DNA of 64,000 bases from Bacteroides sp. GM023 (GCF_014750685.1 NZ_JAAXGE010000002.1:124001-188000), one strand, 5' to 3'; shown: positions 17,754 through 27,211, numbered from the stretch's first letter. Program-made: numbers and translations. Notes: generated by a model from the letters alone, not told the origin.

Positions 17754-18683
17754 ATGAAGATTAAAAGTTTATTGATTCTCGTACTGATTTCCATTTGCAG
17801 CTTCGTCCAGGCACAGTTGGACTACTCTATATTTGACAAGAAGTTTAACTTCTATGTAGCAAATGATTTGGGACGCAACGGATATTACGACCAAAAGCCC
17901 ATTGCCGAATTAATGGGTACGATGGGGGAAGAAATCGGCCCCGAATTTGTAGTGGCTACCGGAGATGTTCATCATTTCGAAGGAGTACGCAGTGTGAACG
18001 ACCCTTTGTGGATGACTAACTACGAACTGATTTACTCTCACCCGGAACTGATGATTGACTGGTTCCCCGTCCTGGGAAATCACGAATATCGCGGCAACAC
18101 GCAAGCCGTACTGGATTATACCCATGTCAGCCGTCGCTGGACAATGCCCGACCGCTACTACACCCGAACATTCGAAGACAACGGCGCTACTATCCGCATC
18201 GTATGGATAGACACGGCTCCGCTGATTGACAAATATCGCAATGAAAGCGATAAATATCCCGATGCCTGCAAACAGGACATCAACAAGCAATTATCATGGT
18301 TGGAATCCGTACTCGCCAATGCCAAAGAAGAATGGATTATCGTAGCCGGGCATCATCCCATCTATGCCTATACGCCGAAAGAAGAGAGCGAACGCCTGGA
18401 TATGCAAAAACGGGTGGATTCCATCCTGCGGAAACACAAGGTAGATATGTATATCTGCGGACATATCCATAACTTCCAGCACATCCGTATTCCGGGAAGC
18501 GACATCGACTATATCGTTAATTCCGCCGCATCCCTGGCACGCAAAGTGCAACCTGTTGAAGGGACAAAATTCTGTAGCCCTGAACCGGGTTTCTCCGTCT
18601 GCTCCATCGACAAGAAAGAGCTCAACTTACATATGATAGATAAAAAAGGGAATATACTCTATACGGTCACCCGGAAGAAATAA
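17754..18683 (+). CDS. Secreted metallophosphoesterase, purple-acid-phosphatase-like
   Basis: 309 aa with a signal peptide ending FVQAQ near residue 21. The calcineurin-like motifs are all present in order: an early Asp in VANDLG, ATGDVHH, the LGNHEYRG motif, AGHHP and CGHIHNFQH. The layout resembles tartrate-resistant type-5 acid phosphatases. Likely periplasmic or exported and removes phosphate from organic phosphates. It probably works with the TonB receptor directly upstream in phosphate acquisition, although no Pho-box could be recognised. Confidence 0.85.
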   Translation: MKIKSLLILVLISICSFVQAQLDYSIFDKKFNFYVANDLGRNGYYDQKPIAELMGTMGEEIGPEFVVATGDVHHFEGVRSVNDPLWMTNYELIYSHPELMIDWFPVLGNHEYRGNTQAVLDYTHVSRRWTMPDRYYTRTFEDNGATIRIVWIDTAPLIDKYRNESDKYPDACKQDINKQLSWLESVLANAKEEWIIVAGHHPIYAYTPKEESERLDMQKRVDSILRKHKVDMYICGHIHNFQHIRIPGSDIDYIVNSAASLARKVQPVEGTKFCSPEPGFSVCSIDKKELNLHMIDKKGNILYTVTRKK

Positions 18684-18732
18684 GTTCCCTCAATGATATA
18701 AATTCTACTCTCAGTGAAAAAACACACGACGC

Positions 18733-18765
18733 AAGGTGTCTCTTTCGTGATGAAAGGGGCACCTT
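18733..18765. terminator. Probable bidirectional terminator hairpin
   Basis: Arms 18733-18746 and 18752-18765 pair over 14 positions (AAGGTG with CACCTT, CTTTC with GAAAG, two G-U pairs between) around a 5-nt loop. It lies between two convergent genes and overlaps the stop codon of the channel gene. There is no long U-tract on the plus strand; a TTTTTT run lies a few bases beyond the hairpin on the minus strand. Confidence 0.5.
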
Positions 18766-20620
18766 ATACTTTATCGGTCTTATCTCCCTGTTCCGGCTGA
18801 TTCGCAGGATCGCTATTTCTTAAATCATCTTTTGGAGTCGTCGTCTCGTTTCCATCCCGTACAGCCATGTAATGCGGTGACATGATTTCTATTCCCGCTT
18901 CATTGAACTTATCCTGGATATTCTGATACAAATCCGAATAAATTTGCGACATCCGGTTGGCATCCTTGATATAGGCATTAATCTGATAAACCGGATACCA
19001 GTCGCTCAGTGAAGTTTCAAGTACGAATGGACGCGGGTCGTCCACCACACCCGGGGTATTCAATGCCGCTTCAATCAGCAAAGGATTCACCCGTCGCCAG
19101 GGTATATCATAACCTATGGATACTTCAGTATGGATAATCAAACCATATTCACGTGCCGAAGTACTGTAATTCACCGTATGCGATGACATGATAAATGAAT
19201 TAGGCACGGTGACCACTTCATTTTTAGGCGTACGGATACGGGTGACAAGGGGAGTTTTCTCTATAATATTTCCGATGGTATCGTTCAACTTAATCCGGTC
19301 GCCCATCTTAAACGGACGCATATAGGTAATCACCAGTCCGGCAATGATATTACCGATAACCGTACTTGAACCGAGCGAAACAATCAATCCGACAAAGACG
19401 GAGATTCCCTGGAACACACCGGAACTAGCCCCCGGCAGATAAGGGTAAATCATCGCAATCATAAATGCATAAAGCAGGAATCGGATGATATGGAAAGTCG
19501 GCATCGCCCAGTCCGGGTAGAAACCGTTAAATTTCAGGCGTCCCGCTTCTACCTCACGTGCCAGATAAAGTACCAGACGCACCAGATACTTCACCGCATA
19601 CCAGATAACGATGATGGTGAACAACTTGGGAATATAGTCCACGATACTGACAAAGATACCCCGAATCGGATTCCATATATATCCCAGCAATCGGTATGCC
19701 AGCCCTTCTGTCTGCGGAAATATGATAAAAATAAGAGGAACGGTGAATAGCAGTTGCAACGCCATCAGTATATACCGCCCTACACTGGCGAGAAAGACTA
19801 ACAGGTTGGCTTGCTTCTGCGTATCAAGCAATTCATATCCCTGGATGGAGACAGGCTTTATCTTCGTATCCTTCAAACGCAGGATGCGTGCTTTCAATTT
19901 GCGGAACAGCCAGTTTGTGAAACGGAAAAGCAGATACTGTCCGACAATCACCAGTACGAAATAAAGAATCCGCTTTGCCATCCGCCAAATGCTATGTTCA
20001 GCCTTCATCTCATGCAGTTTGGAGATAACGTTCTCCCGTCTCTCCTTGGCAAGGGAGTCGCGGGAAACACCTTCCCACAATGCATCCTGGTCTGTAAGGG
20101 AAAGCAGCACCTTATTGCCATACATCAAATCGGAGACAATATCCGAATGGTCGATAGAAACGGAATCGGGACGGAGATTGAAGCGTTTTCCCAGTTCCTC
20201 AACTGCGGCGCCTGTCATTTGCGCCCGTTGCTGGGGAGTGTATCCGCCACGTTTGGTAAAAAGATAGAATAAGGTATCGCCATCCGCCACTACAGGTATT
20301 CCCTTCGTGAACTGACGCAAAGAATCAATGCGCTGCCGTTGTTGCGCATACTTCACGGAATCGGCAGAAGCCATCTGAAGCTTCATCTGCTCCATCTCCA
20401 TGCGCATATTCGCTTCATTGAGCCGGGCTTCTTCCAATGTCCTTTGCAAACCTGCCACATAGGCAGAGTCCGAATCCCGCTTCAAAGCGGTATGTGGCTC
20501 GGCTATGGTATCTCCGGCAAATATCTTTTTAACGGCTTGTTCCAGCTGTGCCTGCGCTCCCATTGCAAAGGAGGACACCAGCAACACCAGTACTAATCTT
20601 TTTATTCTATTTATTTCCAT
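18764..20620 (-). CDS. Mechanosensitive ion channel, MscS family
   Basis: 618 aa. Signal peptide (to about residue 24, AMGAQAQ), a periplasmic coiled-coil-rich region (about 50-215), several transmembrane helices (about 215-410), then the MscS core: a glycine/alanine-rich pore helix around GSSTVIGNIIAGLVITY, followed by MKMGD-like PFKMGDRIKL and the beta domain with TVPNSFIMSS. MscS channels open under membrane tension to release solutes in hypo-osmotic shock. It is about twice the size of E. coli MscS because of the periplasmic extension, as in MscK/MscM-type channels. Divergent from the antiporter gene. Confidence 0.9.
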   Translation of the reverse strand: MEINRIKRLVLVLLVSSFAMGAQAQLEQAVKKIFAGDTIAEPHTALKRDSDSAYVAGLQRTLEEARLNEANMRMEMEQMKLQMASADSVKYAQQRQRIDSLRQFTKGIPVVADGDTLFYLFTKRGGYTPQQRAQMTGAAVEELGKRFNLRPDSVSIDHSDIVSDLMYGNKVLLSLTDQDALWEGVSRDSLAKERRENVISKLHEMKAEHSIWRMAKRILYFVLVIVGQYLLFRFTNWLFRKLKARILRLKDTKIKPVSIQGYELLDTQKQANLLVFLASVGRYILMALQLLFTVPLIFIIFPQTEGLAYRLLGYIWNPIRGIFVSIVDYIPKLFTIIVIWYAVKYLVRLVLYLAREVEAGRLKFNGFYPDWAMPTFHIIRFLLYAFMIAMIYPYLPGASSGVFQGISVFVGLIVSLGSSTVIGNIIAGLVITYMRPFKMGDRIKLNDTIGNIIEKTPLVTRIRTPKNEVVTVPNSFIMSSHTVNYSTSAREYGLIIHTEVSIGYDIPWRRVNPLLIEAALNTPGVVDDPRPFVLETSLSDWYPVYQINAYIKDANRMSQIYSDLYQNIQDKFNEAGIEIMSPHYMAVRDGNETTTPKDDLRNSDPANQPEQGDKTDKV

Positions 20621-20695
20621 ATCCTATTATTCGCAGATAGTGAATGAAGGTTAATCTCTTTTTTTAATTAAAACAGAGCAAACATACGGATTGTT

Positions 20696-20729
20696 TTTGA
20701 CATATCAACTTCCAAAATGATTATCTTTG
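20696..20729 (+). promoter_or_regulatory. Promoter of the antiporter gene; decides its start
   Basis: TATCTTTG (20722-20729) is a good -7 box with TTTG (20696-20699) upstream; spacing 22 nt, slightly long. The in-frame ATG at 20717 would lie before the transcript start, so the ATG at 20750 must be used. Confidence 0.6.
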
Positions 20730-20749
20730 CCACCAAACGGATAAAAATT

Positions 20750-21733
20750 ATGAATATATTGTTTCTTATAGGAGGACTTATCCTCATTCTTTTAGGAGCT
20801 AACGGATTAACGGACGGCTCGGCTTCAGTAGCCAAGCGCTTTCGTATTCCGCCCATCGTTATCGGGCTTACCATTGTCGCATTCGGTACTTCCGCCCCGG
20901 AACTGACAGTCAGTGTGTCTTCCGCCCTCAAAGGCAGCGCGGATATTGCCATAGGAAATGTGGTGGGGAGTAATATCTTCAATACATTGATGATTGTAGG
21001 TTGCACCGCCCTGTTTGCGCCGATTGTCATCACCCGGAATACACTAAGAAAGGAGATACCGCTCTGTATACTTTCTTCTGTCGTACTGCTCATCTGTGCC
21101 AATGATGTCTTTTTGGATAAAGCGTCGGAGAACGTCCTGAACAGGGTAGACGGTTTATTGCTACTTTGTTTCTTCGCCATCTTCATGGGATATACCTTCG
21201 CTATTGCCCGTACTCCGTCCACGCCTGTGGCAGGTGACGCGCCCGCTCCTCCTGCCGAAGAGGACGACATCAAATTGCTTCCCTGGTGGAAATCCACTCT
21301 TTATATTATCGGCGGTTTGGCCGCGCTTATTTATGGCGGGCAACTGTTCGTCAATGGAGCTACGGGCATCGCCCGCAACCTGGGTGTAAGCGAATCCATC
21401 ATCGGACTGACACTGGTAGCCGCAGGAACTTCCCTGCCTGAACTTGCCACGTCCATCGTAGCCGCACTGAAGAAGAATCCAGAAATTGCCATCGGAAATG
21501 TTATCGGCAGCAATCTTTTTAATATCTTCTTCGTACTGGGATGCAGCGCCAGCATTACCCCGCTCCGCCTAAGCGGAATCACCAATTTCGACTTATTCAC
21601 GCTGGTGGGTTCATGTGTCCTGCTTTGGTTCTTCGGGCTGTTCTTTGCCAAACGAACGATTACACGGATAGAGGGAAGTATCATGATACTTTGCTATGTG
21701 GCATATACGGTGGTGCTGATTTATAATACATAA
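20750..21733 (+). CDS. CaCA-family calcium/sodium antiporter (YrbG-like)
   Basis: 327 aa from the ATG at 20750. About ten transmembrane helices. Both alpha-repeats that form the ion path are visible: VAFGTSAPELTVS with GNVVGSNIFN near residues 40-80, and VAAGTSLPELATS with GNVIGSNLFN near 220-260. The family exchanges Ca2+ for Na+ or H+ at the inner membrane. An acidic, Pro/Ala-rich cytoplasmic loop (APAPPAEEDD) separates the halves. Single-gene unit with its own promoter and a strong terminator. Confidence 0.93.
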   Translation: MNILFLIGGLILILLGANGLTDGSASVAKRFRIPPIVIGLTIVAFGTSAPELTVSVSSALKGSADIAIGNVVGSNIFNTLMIVGCTALFAPIVITRNTLRKEIPLCILSSVVLLICANDVFLDKASENVLNRVDGLLLLCFFAIFMGYTFAIARTPSTPVAGDAPAPPAEEDDIKLLPWWKSTLYIIGGLAALIYGGQLFVNGATGIARNLGVSESIIGLTLVAAGTSLPELATSIVAALKKNPEIAIGNVIGSNLFNIFFVLGCSASITPLRLSGITNFDLFTLVGSCVLLWFFGLFFAKRTITRIEGSIMILCYVAYTVVLIYNT

Positions 21734-21740
21734 AATCAGA

Positions 21741-21770
21741 AAAGCTTCCGGCATGACTACCGGAAGCTTT
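21741..21770. terminator. Strong intrinsic terminator between convergent genes
   Basis: Perfect 11-bp stem AAAGCTTCCGG (21741-21751) with CCGGAAGCTTT (21760-21770), 8-nt loop. T-rich on the right and A-rich on the left, so it can act in both directions: for the antiporter gene and for the DUF4832-like gene. Confidence 0.9.
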
Positions 21771-21802
21771 TTCATTCGTACTAACAAATTTGAAACTAAC
21801 AC

Positions 21803-23371
21803 TTATTTCACCTCAACATCAGTTAAGACATTCACGCCATATTTTCCATCTTCAGACACCCACCAGGCAGTATCACCATTTGCGCAATGGATAGCATAGC
21901 GGGGATTATATTTCAGCCTGTCCGACTCATCCGGTATCCACAAACCCAGTTTATACTCTCCGGGTACAACTGAATCCGGCAAATCAAGGGATAAACCGAT
22001 GGAATGTGTCAATGATGTACAGGTAGTATCACCCGGTTGATACGGTTGCCAGTCCAACGGATTGGCTTCAGTCAGAAATTCCGTGACTTTTCCTTGATTA
22101 TCAATCAATACAAAATAAACAGGGTGTTCTCCAAATACAGTAGCGAAGCCTCTGTTTACCAGGTTCAGATTCAACTGATTTTCTTTCCCTGATTGCAGTT
22201 TATCGGGTAATTGGAGAGATTGAAGTTCTATGCGGTAACCCAAATGGTCCCGTATATAATCGAACATATTACGCTCCACTTTCGTTCCGTCCTGCTTTTG
22301 GAAATAACTGTCCGATACAGGCATATGGTGCTGACGAAGGGAATCTTCCGTTATCATCGTTTTCTTCCATACTATCATGGAATATTCGGGAGGATTATTC
22401 TCGTCAAACCTGTTATTGGGATGTTGTTCCTTATAATTATGGATAATGCTCAAGGAAGTATAATGTTGAAGGAACAGGCGTCTTGCCGCTTGCAGACCAT
22501 CAATAATCCATCCGGCAGAAGGGCTGTCGGGGTCTGCACCTACACTCCAAAATCCCCAGGGAAGTTCTCCGTCCACTACGAGAAAAGGCGATTCCGCCAC
22601 AATCTGGTCGAACTTGGCAGTTCCTTCGTGCATATCTGCATCCCATCTGTCGGGACGTATGACAATAAAATCATCGTGAAACGAAAGTCGTTTATATAAC
22701 TCCGGTTTATCCTTCAGCAGGTTCTTAAATTCAGGAAGTCTTACTTGTACGTTTCTTCCTTCGGGGACTACTGATAGCAGCTTCTCCAATACCGCAGTTT
22801 TTGTCTCTTCCGAGTTTTCCAATCCCTGGATAGAGCTATGCCATTCGCCCCACGCGCCGATCATTCCGGCTTGCACTACCAAAATCAAGTCTTTGTTTTT
22901 TTCCAGAAAAGGTTTCAACTGGTCCAAATGTTCCAGTATCTGTTCTCCGGTCGGCCCCGCAGCAGCCCTTCCCATAAAATCTCTTTCGTAGGCAAAACGC
23001 AACACGGCTTTCTTTCCCTGTTTCTGTAATTCATCAAAATACGTCTGCATAGTCTGGAAATTCTCTTCAGACAATTTCTCTCCTATCAGATAAGTAAGAT
23101 AGAAATAACTTTGGGCAAGCGAGACGCTATCCGCCACATACTTTTCTGACAGCTCCAGCAATTCTTTTGTAGGAGTATCTTTCTCGTGCAGCACATCTAC
23201 CGCCGTCTCCAGTCGGAATCCTCGCCCGGGATTATAGAGTCCGTTTTCACCATGCGTGTCATCTACACAGATTCCGCGAAACTCGACCGTCCGCCGGGAA
23301 TCACCGCAACCGCTTGCCATCAAGGCAAACAAAGCAGCCATCACACTGCCATACATCCAATTCTTCTTCAT
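21803..23371 (-). CDS. DUF4832/DUF4874-like lipoprotein
   Basis: Start at 23371 chosen because it gives a lipoprotein signal peptide (ALMASGC, Cys near 22); the frame stays open 57 nt further but that part lies in the promoter. 522 aa. The N-terminal part (NPGRGFRLE ... RFAYERDF ... QAGMIGAWGEWHSS) resembles the TIM-barrel-like DUF4874 domain, and the C-terminal part (about 380-520) the beta-sandwich DUF4832. Such proteins look like glycosidase relatives that act or bind on the cell surface; no catalytic activity can be assigned. A TATATTTG box (23398-23391, minus strand) could be its -7 element. Confidence 0.8.
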   Translation of the reverse strand: MKKNWMYGSVMAALFALMASGCGDSRRTVEFRGICVDDTHGENGLYNPGRGFRLETAVDVLHEKDTPTKELLELSEKYVADSVSLAQSYFYLTYLIGEKLSEENFQTMQTYFDELQKQGKKAVLRFAYERDFMGRAAAGPTGEQILEHLDQLKPFLEKNKDLILVVQAGMIGAWGEWHSSIQGLENSEETKTAVLEKLLSVVPEGRNVQVRLPEFKNLLKDKPELYKRLSFHDDFIVIRPDRWDADMHEGTAKFDQIVAESPFLVVDGELPWGFWSVGADPDSPSAGWIIDGLQAARRLFLQHYTSLSIIHNYKEQHPNNRFDENNPPEYSMIVWKKTMITEDSLRQHHMPVSDSYFQKQDGTKVERNMFDYIRDHLGYRIELQSLQLPDKLQSGKENQLNLNLVNRGFATVFGEHPVYFVLIDNQGKVTEFLTEANPLDWQPYQPGDTTCTSLTHSIGLSLDLPDSVVPGEYKLGLWIPDESDRLKYNPRYAIHCANGDTAWWVSEDGKYGVNVLTDVEVK

Positions 23372-23476
23372 AGTAATATTTCGTTTGCCGGCAAATATAT
23401 AACAAATAGGGATATAATGCCCCCTCACAAGTCATTTCGCACAGTAAAGTATCAGTTTCGGATAAATAACGCAAAA

Positions 23477-23532
23477 GTATTAGAGAATGCTAAGATTGTA
23501 TTTGTCCCTCCAACGGAATTGCGCTACCTTTG
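23477..23532 (+). promoter_or_regulatory. Promoter with 30-bp dyad element, copy A
   Basis: TTTG (23501-23504) and TACCTTTG (23525-23532) are separated by 20 nt. Overlapping the -33 box is a 30-bp element (23477-23506): TATTAG, 6 nt, CTAAGA, then TTGTATTTGTC. Nearly the same element sits at the same place at 42618, 48727 and 62629. It serves the DUF2264-like gene. Confidence 0.75.
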
Positions 23533-23589
23533 CCTTTGTCACAAAGAATTGTGTCTCAATAATATTTGTCTCAATAAAGAAAGTAATAC

Positions 23590-24837
23590 ATGAAGAAACA
23601 GAATTGGCTACTCTTACTTATCATTCTCCTGCTTCCGGCAGAAAGTATCATTGCTAAAAAGAAAGCGGAAAAAAGCGACAGGGAAATTTGGTGCGAAGTA
23701 ATGTACCGGATGGCAGTTCCCGTACTAAGCAATATGAGCGAAGGTAAGTTAAAACAGAACATGCTTGTGGAACTAAGCCCGACGTGGGATGGACGCAATA
23801 AAGATGTCACTTATATGGAATGCTTCGGACGATTGATGGCAGGGCTAGCTCCCTGGTTATCATTGCCGGATGACGACACTGCCGAAGGAGTGCAACGCAA
23901 ACAGCTTCGGGAATGGGCTTTGAGCAGTTATAAGCAAGCCGTCGACCCCACTGCGCCGGACTATCTGTTATGGCGTCAGGAAGGGCAGACATTGGTCGAT
24001 GCAGCCTATATCGCAGAGAGCTTTCTAAGAGGTTACGATGCCCTATGGATTCCTTTAGACAGTCTGACCAAACAGCGTTATATCAATGAATTTACCCAAC
24101 TCAGACGAGTTGACCCGTCATATAGCAACTGGTTATTGTTCAGTGCAACTGTCGAATCGTTCCTTCGAAAAGCAGGTGCGCCCAGCGACACCTACCGCAT
24201 CAGTTCTTCTTTACGAAAGATAGAAGAATGGTATGTAGGTGACGGCTGGTATTCGGATGGCCCCCACTTCGCATTCGATTATTATAATAGTTTCGTGATA
24301 CACCCCATGTATATAGAAGCCCTGGAGATATTCACCGAAGCCGGCAAACATAAAAAGATATGGAACATGCCCGGCTGCGATTACCACAAAGCAATAGCAC
24401 GTGCCCAACGCTTCGGCATGATTCTCGAACGGCTTATTTCCCCGGAAGGAACTCTACCCGTTGTCGGACGTTCCATCACTTATCGCACGGGCTCCTTGCA
24501 AACGCTGGCATTACTTGCCTGGCGAAACTGGCTTCCCGAAGAACTGTCAAACGGCCAGGTACGTGCCGGCATGACAGCCGTCATCAAACGTATGTTTGGC
24601 AACAACCGCAATTTCAACGAAAAAGATTTCCTCACGCTAGGTTTCAACGGTTCGCAACCCGGCATTTCGGATTATTACACCAATAATGGAAGTTTATATA
24701 TGGCTTCACTCGCTTTCCTTCCGTTAGGTCTTCCCGCAGACGCTCCCTTTTGGACGGATGCTTCACGGTCCTGGACTTCGAAGAAAGCATGGGATGGAGA
24801 GGATTTTCCGAGGGTTCATTCTTATCATGAGGAATAA
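23590..24837 (+). CDS. DUF2264-like exported protein
   Basis: 415 aa with a hydrophobic signal peptide (to about residue 22). The sequence YMECFGRLMAGLAPWL and the following W/Y-rich helical blocks (DGWYSDGPHFAFDYYNSFVIHPMY) are typical of DUF2264, an (alpha/alpha) toroid fold related to polysaccharide lyases and unsaturated glucuronyl hydrolases. Likely a periplasmic carbohydrate-active protein, exact substrate unknown. Its promoter shares the dyad element with PUL2, suggesting common control. Confidence 0.85.
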   Translation: MKKQNWLLLLIILLLPAESIIAKKKAEKSDREIWCEVMYRMAVPVLSNMSEGKLKQNMLVELSPTWDGRNKDVTYMECFGRLMAGLAPWLSLPDDDTAEGVQRKQLREWALSSYKQAVDPTAPDYLLWRQEGQTLVDAAYIAESFLRGYDALWIPLDSLTKQRYINEFTQLRRVDPSYSNWLLFSATVESFLRKAGAPSDTYRISSSLRKIEEWYVGDGWYSDGPHFAFDYYNSFVIHPMYIEALEIFTEAGKHKKIWNMPGCDYHKAIARAQRFGMILERLISPEGTLPVVGRSITYRTGSLQTLALLAWRNWLPEELSNGQVRAGMTAVIKRMFGNNRNFNEKDFLTLGFNGSQPGISDYYTNNGSLYMASLAFLPLGLPADAPFWTDASRSWTSKKAWDGEDFPRVHSYHEE

Positions 24838-24849
24838 TCAGTATTAAGC

Positions 24850-24901
24850 AATAGTTTCCAGTGCGACTGGAAACGATCTTTCATTATGCCTGGAAACTAT
24901 T
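24850..24901. repeat. Overlapping palindromes (two ~23-bp units) after the DUF2264 gene
   Basis: GTTTCCAG (24854-24861) can pair with CTGGAAAC at 24867-24874 or with a second copy at 24890-24897; the outer pairing is extended by AATA/TATT to 12 bp. It could be a terminator region, but no U-tract follows. Unit length about 23 bp recalls the strict 22-bp arrays elsewhere in the window. Confidence 0.6.
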
Positions 24902-24925
24902 ACTACTTTCTATTTCTTATAAATA

Positions 24926-25638
24926 ATGCGAATCAATAGTTGAAATCACTATCTGATTCTGTTATTTAAAATGTTATTATTCAGTTAATCACCTCATATA
25001 TTTCTTAACCTCCCCATTGAGAATCAGCATATTAGAAGAATAAGATCACTCATTATTCTAATTATGATTCCCAAGGAGAAAGAGTTGAAACTTATAAAAA
25101 TATATATGTATATCTGCGATGTTTACCAGTTTTCATGCCAGCGATTCAGTAACAATGCCAATCCCCTCTTTACTGATGAGGAACTACTAACTGTATATCT
25201 GTTCTGCGAAGCATATCAACGTTACTTCAACATCAAAGATATATACATTCACTAAAGAATATCTGCTTTCATGGTTTCCTAATCTTCCTTCATATCAGAC
25301 ATTCAACTATCGGTTGAATCGGCTGAGTGGAGCGATTAACGAACTTGTAAAGCATCTCATTACATTTTTTAAACCAGAGGATTGCGATTCTATGACATCA
25401 CTGATTGACTCTATACCCATTATAACCTGTGCAGGGAAGAACAAAATCGGGAAAGTAGCTACTGAAATAGCAAACAAAGGGAGAAGACACCACTATTATT
25501 CAAAGGGAGAAAGCTGGCAGAGACCTATCCTCGACAGCTGTTTCAAAGGTCAGACAACCCATAGAATCATTTTCAACTGGCTGAATGAGAAAACAAATAT
25601 TCAAAGAGCAATGAAGAGTTCAACTACTGATTCGCATA
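24926..25638 (+). mobile_element. Decayed IS982-like insertion sequence with terminal inverted repeats and 8-bp target duplication
   Basis: The left end starts ATGCGAATCAATAGTTGAA (24926-24944); the right end reads TTCAACTACTGATTCGCAT (25619-25637), its inverted copy with one mismatch. TATAAATA is present directly outside both ends (24918-24925 and 25639-25646), as expected for a target duplication. The body of about 0.7 kb is shorter than a full element (about 1 kb) and its transposase gene is broken, so it cannot move by itself. Confidence 0.75.
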
Positions 25639-25643
25639 TATAA
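25064..25643 (+). pseudogene. IS982-like transposase remnant (frameshift and internal deletion)
   Basis: From ATG 25064 the frame reads like the N-terminus of Bacteroides IS982-family transposases (CQRFSNNANPLFTDEELLTV) but stops at 25255. The homologous reading continues in another frame (FTKEYLLSWFP from about 25250; SYQTFNYRLNRLSG; SLIDSIPIITCAGKNKIGK). After that the central catalytic part is missing: the frame jumps to the C-terminal NWLNEKTNIQRAMK and then runs straight into the right inverted repeat, where it stops at 25643. At least one frameshift and one internal deletion; not functional. Confidence 0.8.
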
Positions 25644-25648
25644 ATAAA

Positions 25649-25676
25649 AAAACTACGAGAAGAATCCCGCAGTTTT
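25649..25676 (-). terminator. Terminator of the PUL1 operon
   Basis: On the minus strand AAAACTGCG (25676-25668) pairs with CGTAGTTTT (25657-25649), including one G-U pair, followed by a run of T. It lies about 90 nt past the stop codon of the sulfatase gene. Confidence 0.6.
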
Positions 25677-25765
25677 CTATTTACACAATTTAATGTACAG
25701 TCCCCCTATTTAGAAAAGATGTCTCTATCCTAAACTTATTAGCTACAAGAATATATAATTTTACA

Positions 25766-27181
25766 CTATTTCTCAAAGTTGAAGATAGTTGAAGAGGTAC
25801 GAGCTCTATTCATTAGCATTTGTAGTTCACGCACAATTTCAGGATGCTGGTTTGCTATATCTTTACTCTCATTTACGTCTGTTTTTAAATTATATAGTTG
25901 AAATTTATCATCTCCTTTGATATTGTATACTACACCTTTCCAATCACCTTTTCTAATAGCTTTGCGTCCATTCATCTCGTGAAATTCCCAATATAAGTAT
26001 TCATGTTTTTTTTGCTTGGGAATATTTTTGAGAGTCGGTAAGAATGAAATGCCATCTGTTTCGAAATAGATTTTGTCATTTAGAATATCTTTAACTGTTG
26101 GCAGTAAATCCCAGAATGCGGATATGTGATCTGTTTTTTGCCCAGGCTTTATGACATTGGGCCATTTGGCTATGAATGGGATCCGGATTCCGCCTTCATA
26201 TAAATCGCGCTTAATACCTCGTAATCCTCCGGCACTATTAAAGTATTTCGGATCTGCGCCTCCTTCTGCATGTGGACCATTGTCGGATGTAAAAATAATA
26301 ATTGTATTATTTTCGATATTCAGTTCTTTCAGGGTATTCATAATGTCCCCTACTTGTTTATCTAGTAGTGTGAGCATTGCGACAAATGCTGCGTGAGAGT
26401 CTTTCTGTGAACCATACCAACCATTTTTATAGTTGATACCATCATCACATCCTTTAAAAACTTTTTCAGGAAGATATTGGTTGATAAATGGCTCCATTTC
26501 TTGCTGCGGCAATTTTAACTCTGCATGAGGTAAAATAGTTGTATAAAAAAGACTAAATGGTTTATTCTTATTCTCTTTTATAAAATTGATAGCTTTATCA
26601 TGAATTATATAAGGTGCATAGTCGTTTTCTCCGATTCCTGTATTACCGTCTAAAAAATACTTTGTCTGATTGTTCCATAAGTAGTAAGGGTAATAGTTAT
26701 GAGCTGCCCTTTGGCAGTTATAGCCAAAAAACATATCTATCCCCTGATTGTTAGGATCTCCCTCGGAACCGGGAAATCCTAATCCCCATTTCCCGAATAA
26801 TCCTGTAGTATAACCATGTTTTTTTAATAACTGAAATACATTGAACTGATCGGCTGGCAATGGATGTTGTCCTTCACCATCTGGCACTTCTTTGTTGCCT
26901 CTGATCGGAGTGTGCCCAGTATGTAGCCCTGTATACAAACAAGAACGTGAAGGGGCACTAACAGACGATCCGGAATAATGTTGAGTGAATACTATTCCTT
27001 GTTCTGCTAACTTGTCTATGTTAGGTGTTGAAAATTTAGTCTGTCCCATACAGCTTAAATCACCATATCCTAAATCATCCGAGAGAATAAAAATAATATT
27101 AGGAGGAGTTTCTTTATTTTGAGCCTGAAGACTGAGTGCGGTCAGTGTAAATATAGAGCTAATTGTAATTTGTTTTTTCAT
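25766..27181 (-). CDS. Exported sulfatase, Ser-type (formylglycine-dependent)
   Basis: 471 aa with a signal peptide ending SLQAQ at about residue 21. Asp35-Asp36 in ILSDDLGYGD are metal ligands. The sulfatase signature reads SVSAPSRSCLYTG with Ser75 at the position that becomes formylglycine; being Ser-type it needs an anaerobic maturase (anSME), whose gene is not in the window. The second metal site FTSDNGPHAEGG is intact. Likely removes sulfate from a glycan in the periplasm; the sequence resembles the S1_16 group, from memory. Last gene of the PUL1 operon, 30 nt after the GH2 gene. Confidence 0.92.
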   Translation of the reverse strand: MKKQITISSIFTLTALSLQAQNKETPPNIIFILSDDLGYGDLSCMGQTKFSTPNIDKLAEQGIVFTQHYSGSSVSAPSRSCLYTGLHTGHTPIRGNKEVPDGEGQHPLPADQFNVFQLLKKHGYTTGLFGKWGLGFPGSEGDPNNQGIDMFFGYNCQRAAHNYYPYYLWNNQTKYFLDGNTGIGENDYAPYIIHDKAINFIKENKNKPFSLFYTTILPHAELKLPQQEMEPFINQYLPEKVFKGCDDGINYKNGWYGSQKDSHAAFVAMLTLLDKQVGDIMNTLKELNIENNTIIIFTSDNGPHAEGGADPKYFNSAGGLRGIKRDLYEGGIRIPFIAKWPNVIKPGQKTDHISAFWDLLPTVKDILNDKIYFETDGISFLPTLKNIPKQKKHEYLYWEFHEMNGRKAIRKGDWKGVVYNIKGDDKFQLYNLKTDVNESKDIANQHPEIVRELQMLMNRARTSSTIFNFEK

Positions 27182-27211
27182 ATTTGTATAATATTTAAAT
27201 TGTGTGATTCT

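Noticed and set aside
20717..20749. Upstream ATG as start of the antiporter
   Set aside because: It lies before the expected transcript start given the TATCTTTG box at 20722-20729.
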